From assembly GCA_964571235.1 (NCBI GenBank), contig CAZNAI010000004.1, positions 186,001 through 250,000 on the forward strand: a stretch of DNA of 64,000 nt. The letters run 5' to 3'. This DNA is from JACRAV01 sp964571235. Lineage in GTDB: Bacteria; Zixibacteria; MSB-5A5; GN15; FEB-12. The notes beneath the pieces were generated by a model, which ran no database searches, had not been told where the DNA came from, and was given only the letters and a program-made list of their open reading frames with translations. This document shows positions 53,178-63,046 of this stretch, in pieces (the first letter of the stretch is position 1; each line of letters starts with the position of its first letter). The position numbers and the translations under genes were made by a program.

Positions 53178-54590
53178 ATGAAACATACGAAGATACTCGC
53201 GACTTACGGACCCTCGGTCAACTCAGCCGCCAAATTGGCAGAATTGCTTGCGGCGGGAGCGAACGGAATCCGGGTCAACTGCTCGCACGGTGATCCGGCA
53301 AGTCATGAAAAAGCTGTCCGAACCATTCGACAGGCCGCCAAAAGCACCCAGTACCCGGTGGCGGTGTTGTTTGATATCTCCGGTCCCAAGCTACGGCTGG
53401 ACCAGTTTGAGGGTGAGATTACGGTGTCCCAGGGGGACCGGATAACCCTGACCAAGAGTGGGACCGACTTGGCCAAGCGGCAGGTGGCGGTCAACCATTC
53501 GGCCATAATCGAATCGCTCAAAAAAGGTGAGCGGTTTTATGTCGATGACGGTCGGGTGGAGTTTCGCATTACGTCAACCTCGCGCGATTCGGTAACGGCC
53601 GAGGCGATCAACGGTGGCGGGCTGACCTCGGGGAAGGGAGTCAATTTGCCCGACACCAATTTAGCAATTGGAACAATCACCGCCAAAGACAAGAAAGACC
53701 TTGAAGCGGCAGTGAAACTCGGCGCCGATCTGGTCGCCATTTCATTTGTCCGGTCCGGCGATGACATAATAGAGGCCAAGCAGATCATCAAGAAATTCGG
53801 CGGCAACCAGCGTGTCATAGCCAAGCTGGAAAAGCGCGAAGCAATCGAAAAGCTCGAAAACATCCTATTACTCTGTGATGGCGTCATGATCGCCAGGGGC
53901 GATCTGGGCGTAGAGTTGCCGCCGGCCGAAGTACCCCATATCCAGCGTGAAATAATTCGGCAAGCCAATCGAAATCATAAGCCGGTGATTGTGGCGACTC
54001 AAATGCTCGAGTCGATGCGGTTTTCGCCAAGGGCAACGCGAGCGGAAATCAGCGACGTCGCCGGGGCAGTGTATGATTATGTCGACACCGTCATGCTCTC
54101 GGCGGAAACCGCCAGCGGACAGTATCCGGTCGAGGCGGTCAAAGTAATGGCGGATGTAATCAAAGCAACCGAAAGCTCAGCGCCGGCCCGGCGGGTCGTG
54201 CTCGATGAATATCTCATTTCCTCGCCGCAAGCACGGGGGATTGCCGAAGCGGTTCGCTCGACAATCGATGCCTGCCCGGTCGCTGGAATTTTTGCATTTA
54301 CCACTTCCGGCTTCAGCGCCGAGCTGATCTCAATGCTCTTCCCGCCGTATCAGGTCATCGCCCTTACGCCGGATGAAGAAGTTTTGCGGCGGCTGGCATT
54401 GCGACGATCGGTCTATTCCATAAAATCGGCGCATCCGAAATCAATTGACGATATGGGGAAGAAAGTCGATCAGATTTGCCGCGAACATAAATTGGCCAAA
54501 GCGGGCGAGCGGGTGATTATCTCCGGTGGTGCGCCGTTTGGATCGACCACCCCGACAAACTTCATGATGATCCACGAGGTACGTAAATGA
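53178..54590 (+). CDS. pyk: Pyruvate kinase
   Basis: Pyruvate kinase makes ATP and pyruvate from phosphoenolpyruvate. The 470-residue protein starts MKHTKILATYGPSVNS and contains NCSHGDPASHEKAV, SFVRSGDDI, IAKLEKREAIE, and the active-site MIARGDLGVELPPAEV and VIVATQMLESM. I chose ATG 53178; GTG 53157 would add seven residues. The last base group overlaps the deacetylase-like gene (ATGA). Confidence 0.95.
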   Translation: MKHTKILATYGPSVNSAAKLAELLAAGANGIRVNCSHGDPASHEKAVRTIRQAAKSTQYPVAVLFDISGPKLRLDQFEGEITVSQGDRITLTKSGTDLAKRQVAVNHSAIIESLKKGERFYVDDGRVEFRITSTSRDSVTAEAINGGGLTSGKGVNLPDTNLAIGTITAKDKKDLEAAVKLGADLVAISFVRSGDDIIEAKQIIKKFGGNQRVIAKLEKREAIEKLENILLLCDGVMIARGDLGVELPPAEVPHIQREIIRQANRNHKPVIVATQMLESMRFSPRATRAEISDVAGAVYDYVDTVMLSAETASGQYPVEAVKVMADVIKATESSAPARRVVLDEYLISSPQARGIAEAVRSTIDACPVAGIFAFTTSGFSAELISMLFPPYQVIALTPDEEVLRRLALRRSVYSIKSAHPKSIDDMGKKVDQICREHKLAKAGERVIISGGAPFGSTTPTNFMMIHEVRK

Positions 54591-55438
54591 AGAAGATCAT
54601 AGCGTTCGTACTCGCGTTACTAGTTTCTTCCGGCCAGCTATCGGCACAGTCCAAACGGATCGCGGTGACCTTCGACGAACTCCCCGTGGCGCAGTCGTTC
54701 GTACAAGTCAACGGCGAAGAACTGACCGGGCAGATTTTGAGCGCTCTCAAAGAATTCAATATCAAGGCAACCGGATTTGTTTTGGGCGAGCAGGTAGCGA
54801 CCTCGGCTGATCTTGTCGGCCAGTGGCTCAATGCCGGACACACTCTTGGCACAATGACCTGGTCGAATCAGGATTTCCACGATGTCGGCGTGGGTGAATT
54901 CATGCGCCAGGTGAAGGGAGGAAAGGACGCCCTCGAACCAATTCTCAAGCAGTTTGGCCAGAAGACCCGTTGGTTCCGCTACCCATTCCTACACTACGGC
55001 GCCACTACCAGCGATCGCGCCAAGGCGCGCGATCTGCTGTCATCAAATAATATGACTGTCGCGCACGCAACAGTGATGACAGACGACTTCCTATACAATC
55101 TCAAGCTCGAGCAATTAGGGCCGCGGGCCGACACAGGGCGTCTGGACCAACTAAATCTCGAGTACACCATGCACGTCATGGACGAACTGCACCGTCAGGA
55201 AGAGCTGGCCCTCGCAGTAGCCGGACGGCCGGTGATTCACATTCTGCAACTGCGGGCCAATCGCCTCAATGCGCTCTTCTGTTGGAGTATTTTCGACGCG
55301 CTCAAAACCGACGGATACAAGTTTGTGCCGTTGGCCGAAGCTTTGGCCGACCCGGCTTACACGATCACCGAAAAGTACACCGGTAGTAAAGGTGTCGGAT
55401 ATCTTGATATGGTTGCTCAAAGCCGTAAGAAAAAGTGA
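54587..55438 (+). CDS. Exported polysaccharide deacetylase-like protein with altered metal site
   Basis: This 283-residue protein has a signal peptide (MKKIIAFVLALLVSSGQLSA) and a NodB-like fold: VTFDELP, TGFVLGEQVA, NAGHTLGTMTWSNQDF and the RWFRYPFLHYG motif. The usual TFDD-HxxxH metal triad is changed: the second Asp is Glu31, and the two metal His positions are Met90 and Asn94. A classical deacetylase activity is therefore doubtful. It overlaps pyk by four bases, which is an unusual partner. Confidence 0.82.
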   Translation: MKKIIAFVLALLVSSGQLSAQSKRIAVTFDELPVAQSFVQVNGEELTGQILSALKEFNIKATGFVLGEQVATSADLVGQWLNAGHTLGTMTWSNQDFHDVGVGEFMRQVKGGKDALEPILKQFGQKTRWFRYPFLHYGATTSDRAKARDLLSSNNMTVAHATVMTDDFLYNLKLEQLGPRADTGRLDQLNLEYTMHVMDELHRQEELALAVAGRPVIHILQLRANRLNALFCWSIFDALKTDGYKFVPLAEALADPAYTITEKYTGSKGVGYLDMVAQSRKKK

Positions 55439-55571
55439 CAGTTCTCGAGGGGTTGCGGCCGGGGCTAAATCACTAAGCCTCAATTGAAATCCGATAGGAC
55501 ATTGAATTTTTTCCTGAATTGATTACCTTGAGAGTGACCAAGGTACTTCCAGTTGACTATTGGCGTCCAGA

Positions 55572-57782
55572 ATGAAATTCGTTGTTCTCCTGTTTCTCGG
55601 TATAACACTGATCGCCGGGTTCGTTTCCGGTCAGGGTTTTTATGATCCTGACAGTATACACACTATCGAGCTGACATTCACTCAGCCCAACTGGGACTAT
55701 ATTCTCGACACTCTGTACGACCGGGGCCTCAAACAACGGCTTCTGGGTACAGCCGTCATCGATGGCGTCGTGTTCGACAGTGTCGGGGTGCGGTACAAAG
55801 GGAATAGTACCTACAGCCCGAGCCGTGTGAAGAATCCACTGAATATCAAGCTCGACTACGTGATCGACGGTCAGGAAATACAGGGGTACGGGACACTAAA
55901 GCTGGCCAATTCGTGGTCTGACCCCAGCTTTATTCGCGAGGTTCTGGGATATGAAATTGCCCGAAAGTACATGCCGGCCGCGCTGTGCAATTATGCCAAC
56001 GTCTATGTGAACGGTTCACTGATCGGGTTGTACGTAAGTGTCCAGGACTATGACAAGCTCTTTTTGCGATCACATTTTTCCACCGACGAAAATCCGTTCT
56101 TCGAAGGCACCTACGAAGGGATTCCGCCGGGCAACTTAACGGTACTCGGATACCTCGGCGAAGACTCCTCGCTTTACTCCCCATATTACGAGATGGAATC
56201 CGATACCGGATGGAGCGATCTGATAGACTTTCTTGACACCTTGAATGACCACCCGGTGGCGGTCGATTCAGTGCTGAATATTGACCGTCACTTATGGATG
56301 CTGGCCTTTGATTTTCTGATGGTCAACTTAGATGCTCCGATCAACATGTACCACAACTACTACCTCTATCGTGAACAGTCCGGACAATTCCACCCGATTC
56401 TGTGGGACCTAAATATGAATTTCGGAGGCTTTAGAAGATTGGTCTCAGGGGGAAATCTCGGTCTGAACGCAATGCACCAACTCGACCCATACACACACCT
56501 GACCAATTTTCGGTACCCGTTGATCAATAAGTTGCTGACCACCGATACACTAAAACGCAAATACATCGCGCATATGAAGACCATGATGACGGAGAATTTC
56601 TCCAACGGGTGGTATCAGATCCGTGGAGCCGAGCTACAGAGCATCATAGCAGACGATGTTCAGGCCGACCCGTACAAGTTTTACTCCTTCACAAATTTCC
56701 AGGCCAACCTGACCTCAACCGTGCTTGAGGTAGTCGGCATTGAACAGCTCATGACGGGGCGAGTGGCGTACTTGAGTAGTCGCGACGATTTTCTGGCGAC
56801 GCCCCCGAATATTACAGCAATTGCACATGCACCTGCAATTCCGATGGCGCATACCCCGGTAGTTGTCACCGCTCACGTGTCCGGCGCAACAAGTGTCGAA
56901 CTCAATTACAAGACCAATCCAGTCGACCCCTTTGCCGCAATTCCGATGTATGACGACGGCGCTCACAGCGACGGCCAGGCAGACGACGGTTTCTGGGGCG
57001 CGACCATTCACGCCGGAATCACGAGCGTGCACTATTACATTTATGCGGAGAATGATGACGCGGGTATCTTCGAGCCGGCGCGGGCTGAATTTGAAGACTC
57101 GGTAATATCTGTGAAGTTCCCCTCAGCAACCGATCTTGTTATTAATGAATTCATGGCCGACAATACAACCTCGGTCGCAGACCAGAACGGCGAGTACGAA
57201 GACTGGATAGAAATTCACAATCCGACCTCCAGCTCGGTCTCCTTACAGTACTGCCACTTATCGGACAAAATTGCAACGCCGGGGAAATGGACATTCCCTG
57301 ATACCTCGATAAACGCCGGCGGATACATTACTATCTGGGCGGATCAGGATACGACACAGATCGGCCTGCACGCGAATTTTGCGCTATCAAAATCCGGCGA
57401 GGCGGTTGTCCTGTCCGATTCATCGTTGGCTATAATCGACACAATTACATTCGGCGCTCAGGTGACCGACTCAAGTTACGGCCGCTGTCCGGATGGAGCG
57501 GGGGGCTTTGGATTCATGGCTGAAACTTTCGGAGCCGTGAACAACTGCGCGAATTGTTGCAAAGGTCTGACCGGCAATATCGATTGCGATCCAGGGAACG
57601 GGATTGATATCGCCGACCTCTCTCGTCTGATCGATTACCTGTTTATATCTCTTTCACCGCTTTGTTGTGACGCATCGGCCAACTCCGACGGCGACCTTGC
57701 TGGAAGGGTCGATATCGCTGATCTCACTGCGTTGATCGATTTTCTCTATATCAGTCTCACTCCGCCAGCCACCTGCAAGTAG
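55572..57782 (+). CDS. Secreted CotH-like protein with lamin-tail and dockerin-like domains
   Basis: This 736-residue protein has a signal peptide (about 1-20). Residues of about 25-400 form a CotH kinase-like domain (RYKGNSTYSPSRVKNPLNIKL-type motif, HPILWDLNMNFGG). An Ig-like segment follows, then a lamin-tail domain at about 520-640 (LVINEFMADNTTS, YEDWIEIHNPT). The last 75 residues contain two Ca-binding dockerin-like repeats (GIDIADLSRLIDYLF and RVDIADLTALIDFLY). CotH kinases phosphorylate proteins in spore coats; here it is extracellular. No strong Shine-Dalgarno is seen. Confidence 0.88.
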   Translation: MKFVVLLFLGITLIAGFVSGQGFYDPDSIHTIELTFTQPNWDYILDTLYDRGLKQRLLGTAVIDGVVFDSVGVRYKGNSTYSPSRVKNPLNIKLDYVIDGQEIQGYGTLKLANSWSDPSFIREVLGYEIARKYMPAALCNYANVYVNGSLIGLYVSVQDYDKLFLRSHFSTDENPFFEGTYEGIPPGNLTVLGYLGEDSSLYSPYYEMESDTGWSDLIDFLDTLNDHPVAVDSVLNIDRHLWMLAFDFLMVNLDAPINMYHNYYLYREQSGQFHPILWDLNMNFGGFRRLVSGGNLGLNAMHQLDPYTHLTNFRYPLINKLLTTDTLKRKYIAHMKTMMTENFSNGWYQIRGAELQSIIADDVQADPYKFYSFTNFQANLTSTVLEVVGIEQLMTGRVAYLSSRDDFLATPPNITAIAHAPAIPMAHTPVVVTAHVSGATSVELNYKTNPVDPFAAIPMYDDGAHSDGQADDGFWGATIHAGITSVHYYIYAENDDAGIFEPARAEFEDSVISVKFPSATDLVINEFMADNTTSVADQNGEYEDWIEIHNPTSSSVSLQYCHLSDKIATPGKWTFPDTSINAGGYITIWADQDTTQIGLHANFALSKSGEAVVLSDSSLAIIDTITFGAQVTDSSYGRCPDGAGGFGFMAETFGAVNNCANCCKGLTGNIDCDPGNGIDIADLSRLIDYLFISLSPLCCDASANSDGDLAGRVDIADLTALIDFLYISLTPPATCK

Positions 57783-57917
57783 CACCTGGCTTGAGCAACG
57801 TACAAATCGTCGGCGACGCTCACGAGTACTTGTTTTCGTAAGACGGTTTTGGTAATCACAATATTCGCCTTGACCTCTCCCGTTCCCAGTGAGGCGCTAC
57901 CTTCTCCATGACAAGAA

Positions 57918-57945
57918 ACAGCCGCTCCGTTTTCGGAGCGGCTGT
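57918..57945. terminator. Convergent terminator between the CotH and cohesin-like genes
   Basis: Perfect 12-bp arms (57918-57929 and 57934-57945) enclose a TTTT loop, ending 27 bases beyond the minus-strand stop. On the minus strand TTTCTT follows, so it probably ends that transcript and perhaps also the plus one. Confidence 0.75.
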
Positions 57946-57971
57946 CGAGTGAAAACCAAGTGGCAGTCGCG

Positions 57972-60287
57972 CTACTTGACTAAGAGCATTTTGCGGGCTT
58001 TTGTAAAGGTCTCCGACTGCATTCTATAGAAGTAAATCCCTGAAGCTACCTGTTGACCATACTGATCGGTCCCGCGCCAGGTGACTTCATGGTGCCCGGT
58101 CGTGTATTCCTCATCGGTGAGAACAGTGATCAACTGACCGAGAAGATTAAGGACTTCAATGCGGACTCGTGCCGGGTGTGGAATGTCGAAAGCAATCTGA
58201 GTCTCAGGGTTGAAGGGATTGGGGTAATTATTGTACAGATCAAAAGCCAACGGAAGTTCGGCGTCGACGACTTTTTCAAGCGGGATATCCGGTTCGGGAT
58301 CTGCGTCGTAGCAACCACCGGTGCCGTTATTGCACTTGCCGCGCAGGCCGGCGTTGTTGATATGGGCAAACATCACGCTGCCCGCCTGATGGCGAATGTA
58401 CGGCGACGATGCGTACGCAGTGGTCGTGACCGATTTGTTCATCGGGCAATTCTGCACGACTCCATGAGACATGCGACCGACAAAAATAAGGGAATTACCC
58501 TGTGGCGCTGAGAATCCTGTCGTCGAACGAATCCGGATCGATTGGGGATTGATCCGGGAGTAGGTAACGTTGGGCGCACCCGCGAAAGTGTTCAGGCAGA
58601 ATCCGCCTCCGTCGCTGATTGTAATCGCAAACGAATCAACCGAGCAGGTGGGACTCTTAATGAACAATGAATCCCAGATGATTGTCGAGTTGGAGTAACC
58701 GCCTGAGAGGAATAACTGACCGACGGCCACCTCAACCGAGTCGGAGATGGTCACCAGGCGGGGCGGATTCCCGGTCATACGCGCCGAGATGCGCCGCGTG
58801 GTGTCAAGGACGTGCGTGGAATAGGTGAGGCCATCCGTATATAAGTCGAGGAAACGAAGTTTGACCCAGCGGCTGTCAACGAGTGGTACAAACAGAGTAG
58901 AATCGAACTCGGCCGTGAACGCGAACAGGTTCTTTGGAGTTGACCGCGCCGGCCACCAATTGGCAAAGGGGGCACTGTAGTACTGATAGATCGAAGCCTG
59001 GCGAGAGACTCCCGGGACCTGGGTAGAGCGAACCGCAAAGGCCATTGAGTCATCGACAACGGATGCCTGCAGATCGGGGAGTTTAAGCGAGCTCGCCCAC
59101 ATGTCGAAGTTCACTACTACCTGCGTGTCTCCGGTAAAGCCGGGGCCGTTGCCGGCAGGAAACGTGCTCTTCATCTTCACAACATATGGGATGTCCTGTT
59201 CAGGTTCGTTGAACAGCAATTGCGGAATGGTCACGACGGCGTGCAGTGTATCTACATACTCACCGACAGCCACATGGCCAAACTGATTCTCGTAGGTAAG
59301 CGGATTCATGGAATTATCAAGCAACTCACATCCCCCGGCCTGATAGAAAAATGACTTGTTGGCGCCGTAATCAAAAGTGAGTTGCGTTTGATTGGCGGCT
59401 CCGTCCCAAGCGCCGAGCACTCGGAACCGAAGCAAATAGAAAGGCGCTTCTGTGCCAACTTGATCGATTCTATTGAAATCGACTCCTGTTATCCTGATTT
59501 GGCCGCCAACGATTGCGTGGAACAAGTTGAGTGTAGGAAAACTCGGCGACTGAGTTGGAGTCAGGAACTCCAGTTTCGTATTGTCGTAGTTGAAATAGTG
59601 ATAAAATGCGTAGGTTTTGAAATTCACATCTTGGGCATACACGGGTATCTGAACAATCGTGCCGAGGGCCCCTCCGCTCAAGGTGGTGTCATGAATGCGA
59701 AAAGTGCCGTGGTAGTCGGCGGATACGACCGCGCCATCCTGATGACCCAATGGTACCGTGGGATAGTATTGCACGCCATCCACAATAGCATACGTGTTGA
59801 GCGAGGAGTGATCAACATGCAGACCGTTTGTGGAGTTTTCCGGCTGACACTTCAAGGAAAAGTCGATAGATGCGAAAGCGGTCGGCGACGTGGGGACAGC
59901 CATACAGTTGTTGCAGGCGAACGAAAGAACGACCGTCCCGGTGGAGCCCACAATCGAGTGAGAGAAGGTCGCGTCTCGTTCTGCCGGCCAATTGGTGAGG
60001 TTGCGATTGGCGCCGATGTACCGGAGCGAGTCGGCGTTGTAAGTAAACGTGATGCGGAACGATTGAAGATTGCCTGAAGGAGCGGGGGATTCACTCCAGA
60101 AATTGAAGGTGACCGTTGCAACCGTGTCGTTGGCGTCCCGGGTATACGGCAGATAGGTGGTCGCTGAGTTAAGCTGAAATCTGAGGTTGTCCCAAGTAGA
60201 GGCCATGGGGTCAGCAAGAACACTGACCGAGGCCACAGCAATGAGCATGACTACGATCGTGATGAGGAGAAAAAGGCGGTGAAACAT
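57972..60287 (-). CDS. Secreted protein with cohesin-like domains and NPFNP/FlgD-like sorting tail
   Basis: This 771-residue protein has a signal peptide (about 1-25). Two cohesin-like beta domains follow, at about 30-190 (SFRITFTYNADSLRYI) and about 195-350 (VQIPVYAQDVNFKTYAFYH with YDNTKLEFLTP). More beta-rich sequence comes next. The last 86 residues carry YPNPFNPETQIAFDIP and WRGTDQYGQQVASGIYFYR, the C-terminal sorting domain common in FCB bacteria. GGAGG lies six bases before the ATG. It is convergent with the dockerin-containing CotH gene. Confidence 0.82.
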   Translation of the reverse strand: MFHRLFLLITIVVMLIAVASVSVLADPMASTWDNLRFQLNSATTYLPYTRDANDTVATVTFNFWSESPAPSGNLQSFRITFTYNADSLRYIGANRNLTNWPAERDATFSHSIVGSTGTVVLSFACNNCMAVPTSPTAFASIDFSLKCQPENSTNGLHVDHSSLNTYAIVDGVQYYPTVPLGHQDGAVVSADYHGTFRIHDTTLSGGALGTIVQIPVYAQDVNFKTYAFYHYFNYDNTKLEFLTPTQSPSFPTLNLFHAIVGGQIRITGVDFNRIDQVGTEAPFYLLRFRVLGAWDGAANQTQLTFDYGANKSFFYQAGGCELLDNSMNPLTYENQFGHVAVGEYVDTLHAVVTIPQLLFNEPEQDIPYVVKMKSTFPAGNGPGFTGDTQVVVNFDMWASSLKLPDLQASVVDDSMAFAVRSTQVPGVSRQASIYQYYSAPFANWWPARSTPKNLFAFTAEFDSTLFVPLVDSRWVKLRFLDLYTDGLTYSTHVLDTTRRISARMTGNPPRLVTISDSVEVAVGQLFLSGGYSNSTIIWDSLFIKSPTCSVDSFAITISDGGGFCLNTFAGAPNVTYSRINPQSIRIRSTTGFSAPQGNSLIFVGRMSHGVVQNCPMNKSVTTTAYASSPYIRHQAGSVMFAHINNAGLRGKCNNGTGGCYDADPEPDIPLEKVVDAELPLAFDLYNNYPNPFNPETQIAFDIPHPARVRIEVLNLLGQLITVLTDEEYTTGHHEVTWRGTDQYGQQVASGIYFYRMQSETFTKARKMLLVK

Positions 60288-60705
60288 AACAAACCTCCAT
60301 GTGTTGTCGATTTTTTCACAGTTGTCTCATAGATGAAAAGGCAAACGGAGGAGATCGATCAGAGGGTCGATCGTTGTCGCCACAAGTTGACGTTCGGACC
60401 ACGCTAGCCACGTGACATGACCTTCATTGAAAGCTATTTGATCTTATTGTTGCCAATCAAAGATCGACTGGTAGTCGGTCTGGGCGCAAGCTCTTTCTCA
60501 TATATAAGGTGGGTTTTCTCTTACCTGAATCCTCACAATGTTTGATTTCTATTGTGGCACTCAAGAATTGAAGCCGAGAAACCGAAGTCCCCGTTGATCT
60601 TGTGGCCGCACCGAGCGAATCAAAATGTGACACCAATCCAACCCAAACGATGTTATAATAGATACAGGCGGTTGTGTCGACAATGGAATGAGAGGCCATC
60701 CACGT
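60288..60705. other. Divergent intergenic region upstream of the cohesin-like and nrdJ genes
   Basis: It contains a small imperfect GATCGA palindrome near 60350. A CACAAT/ATTGTG inverted repeat at 60534-60556 (11-base spacer) could be a regulator site. A promoter element for nrdJ lies at 60651-60659. No conserved cobalamin riboswitch box and no further gene is seen. Confidence 0.55.
60651..60659 (+). promoter_or_regulatory. Extended -10 promoter of nrdJ
   Basis: TG-T-TATAAT is a perfect extended -10 box, with no good -35 at the usual distance. The transcript should start about 22-40 bases before the first in-frame ATGs (60688 and 60706). Confidence 0.55.
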
Positions 60706-62997
60706 ATGTCACGGACGAACAAAGAAACAAAGCTCTCCGCCAATGCGCTGACAGTGCTCGCGCGGCGGTACCTGCTCAAAGACGTCGAGGGGCGGGTGAT
60801 TGAGACTCCCCACGACTTGTTTGTGCGGGTAGCGCAGTTTATCGCCGAAGCCGACCGTGGGTATGGCGCAACCGACGCCGATATCCAGAAGACCACCGGC
60901 CAATTCTATGACATGATGGCCGCTCTGGATTTTCTCCCCAATTCACCAACCCTCATGAACTCCGGACGAGAGCTGGGACAGCTCTCCGCCTGCTTTGTCC
61001 TTCCGGTCGGCGACTCGATGGAAGAGATTTTCGAAACCAACAAGAACGCGGCGCTGATTCATAAATCGGGAGGGGGCACCGGGTTTTCGTTTTCGCGCCT
61101 TCGCCCCAAAAACTCGATAGTCGCCTCGACTCACGGTGTCGCCAGTGGGCCGGTTTCGTTTATGAAAGTCTTCAATGCTTCGACCGAGGCGGTCAAACAA
61201 GGGGGAACGAGGCGTGGCGCAAATATGGGAATCCTGCGGGTAGATCACCCCGATATTCTCGAGTTCATTTCGTGCAAAGACGACACGGCCGAATTCACCA
61301 ATTTCAATATTTCCGTGGCGATCACCGACCAGTTCATGACTGCGGTGAAAGAGGGGACCGACTATCCGCTCATCAATCCGAAAACCGGACAAGTGCACAC
61401 GGTCGACGGCAAGCAGTTGTCGCTCGATGCCCGCCAAGTGTTTGACAAGATCATCGACCACGCTTGGAAAACCGGCGAGCCGGGGATCATCTTCATTGAT
61501 CGGATGAACCGATTAAATCCAACCTCACCGAGCGAGACAATCGAAGCAACCAATCCCTGTGGCGAACAACCATTGCCGCCCTATGATTCGTGCAATTTGG
61601 GTTCGATCAATTTGAGTCACGTCGTGAGAGAGTCACTACCGAAGGATTATTCTATCCATCAAGCAGGCGATGGGGTCGATTGGCAGAAGTTTGGGAAACT
61701 GGTGCACACCGCAGTGCATTTTCTTGACAATGTCATCGACCAAAACAAATACCCGCTGGCCGAGATCGCGGTGCAGTCAAAGAAGAATCGCCGTGTCGGT
61801 CTGGGGGTGATGGGTTGGGCCGACATGCTGGTAAAGCTTCACTTGCCGTATAACTGCGAACAAGCGCTGGCGCTGGGCGAGCAAGTCATGGCCTTTGTCG
61901 AGTCCGAGGCGCGCAATGCCTCGTCGGAACTTGCCAAAACCCGAGGACGGTTCCCCAACTGGAACGGCTCGATTTACAAGTCGCAGGAAGTCTCGCTCCG
62001 CAATGCCACGGTGACCACGATAGCGCCGACCGGAACAATCTCGATTATCGCCGGATGTTCTTCCGGAATCGAGCCGTTCTACTCGCTGGGTTTCGAACGA
62101 AATGTCCTCGACGGCGCACGGCTCGTCGAAATCAACCCTCTCTTTGAAAGTACAGCGCACGAACAAAAATTCCACTCCGATACTCTCATGCGCAAAGTGG
62201 CGTCGCTAAGATCGATTTCAGAAATGACCGAGATCCCCGAATCAGTTCGCTCACTATTTGTGACGGCCGCCGATGTCTCACCCGAAGACCACATCAAAAT
62301 GCAGGCGGTATTCCAAACGCACTGCGATTCATCGGTCTCAAAAACGATCAATTTCCCGGAATCGGCCAGCCGCGACGATGTCCGGTCAGCGTTTAAACTG
62401 GCCTATGAGCTGGGATGCAAAGGGGCAACTATCTACCGCGACAATTCTCGTCCCAATCAGGTCCTGTCGAGCATTAAGCCCTCTATTGAAAAGGCGCAAT
62501 CGCCCTTGTCGGCAAGTCCGGTGGAGAAGCGGCCTGCAGTTCTCTCTGGTTTCACCGAAAAAATCACCACCGGATACGGGAATCTGTATGTCACGGTCAA
62601 TGTCAAAGACGGCCGGCCCTTTGAAGTCTTCGCGACTATCGGCAAATCTGGATATACAACCATGGCCGACTCCGAGGCGATCTGCCGGTTGATTTCGCTC
62701 TCGCTCCGGGCAAGTGTACCGGTGGCCGAGATAGTCCGCCAGCTACGCGGGATCGGCGGTTCAAGCCAGGTCTATTCCGACGGATCGAGGATATTTTCGA
62801 TTCCCGACGCCATAGCTCAGGTTCTGGGGCGACATTTCTGTCCTGCCGAGATCGCTTCCGAAGCAGGGACTTCAAAGGCGGGCGCTGTGAATAGACCGCC
62901 TCTTGCGGGGATTGAGATCTGTCCTGAGTGCGCCGAACCGATGACTTTCGACGCCGGGTGCTATCACTGTGCCTCCTGCGGCTATTCCAATTGCTAA
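60706..62997 (+). CDS. nrdJ: Adenosylcobalamin-dependent ribonucleoside-diphosphate reductase (class II)
   Basis: This B12-dependent enzyme makes deoxyribonucleotides and works with or without oxygen. It has about 763 residues. Typical features are FLPNSPTLMNSGRELGQLSACFVLPV, GGGTGFSFSRLRP, the active-site NPCGEQPLPPYDSCNLGSINL and APTGTISIIAGCSSGIEP. A C-terminal zinc ribbon (CPECAEPM and CASCGYSNC) completes it. I chose ATG 60706, preceded by AGAGG; ATG 60688 is also possible. No class I or III reductase genes are nearby. Confidence 0.95.
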   Translation: MSRTNKETKLSANALTVLARRYLLKDVEGRVIETPHDLFVRVAQFIAEADRGYGATDADIQKTTGQFYDMMAALDFLPNSPTLMNSGRELGQLSACFVLPVGDSMEEIFETNKNAALIHKSGGGTGFSFSRLRPKNSIVASTHGVASGPVSFMKVFNASTEAVKQGGTRRGANMGILRVDHPDILEFISCKDDTAEFTNFNISVAITDQFMTAVKEGTDYPLINPKTGQVHTVDGKQLSLDARQVFDKIIDHAWKTGEPGIIFIDRMNRLNPTSPSETIEATNPCGEQPLPPYDSCNLGSINLSHVVRESLPKDYSIHQAGDGVDWQKFGKLVHTAVHFLDNVIDQNKYPLAEIAVQSKKNRRVGLGVMGWADMLVKLHLPYNCEQALALGEQVMAFVESEARNASSELAKTRGRFPNWNGSIYKSQEVSLRNATVTTIAPTGTISIIAGCSSGIEPFYSLGFERNVLDGARLVEINPLFESTAHEQKFHSDTLMRKVASLRSISEMTEIPESVRSLFVTAADVSPEDHIKMQAVFQTHCDSSVSKTINFPESASRDDVRSAFKLAYELGCKGATIYRDNSRPNQVLSSIKPSIEKAQSPLSASPVEKRPAVLSGFTEKITTGYGNLYVTVNVKDGRPFEVFATIGKSGYTTMADSEAICRLISLSLRASVPVAEIVRQLRGIGGSSQVYSDGSRIFSIPDAIAQVLGRHFCPAEIASEAGTSKAGAVNRPPLAGIEICPECAEPMTFDAGCYHCASCGYSNC

Positions 62998-63046
62998 TTC
63001 TGCCGATAAGTGGTAGAGTAGCGGCCAACCGTCTACACCTATACCT

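Noticed and set aside
60288..60705. Cobalamin riboswitch upstream of nrdJ
   Set aside because: No B12 box (GCCACTG) or comparable helical core is visible.
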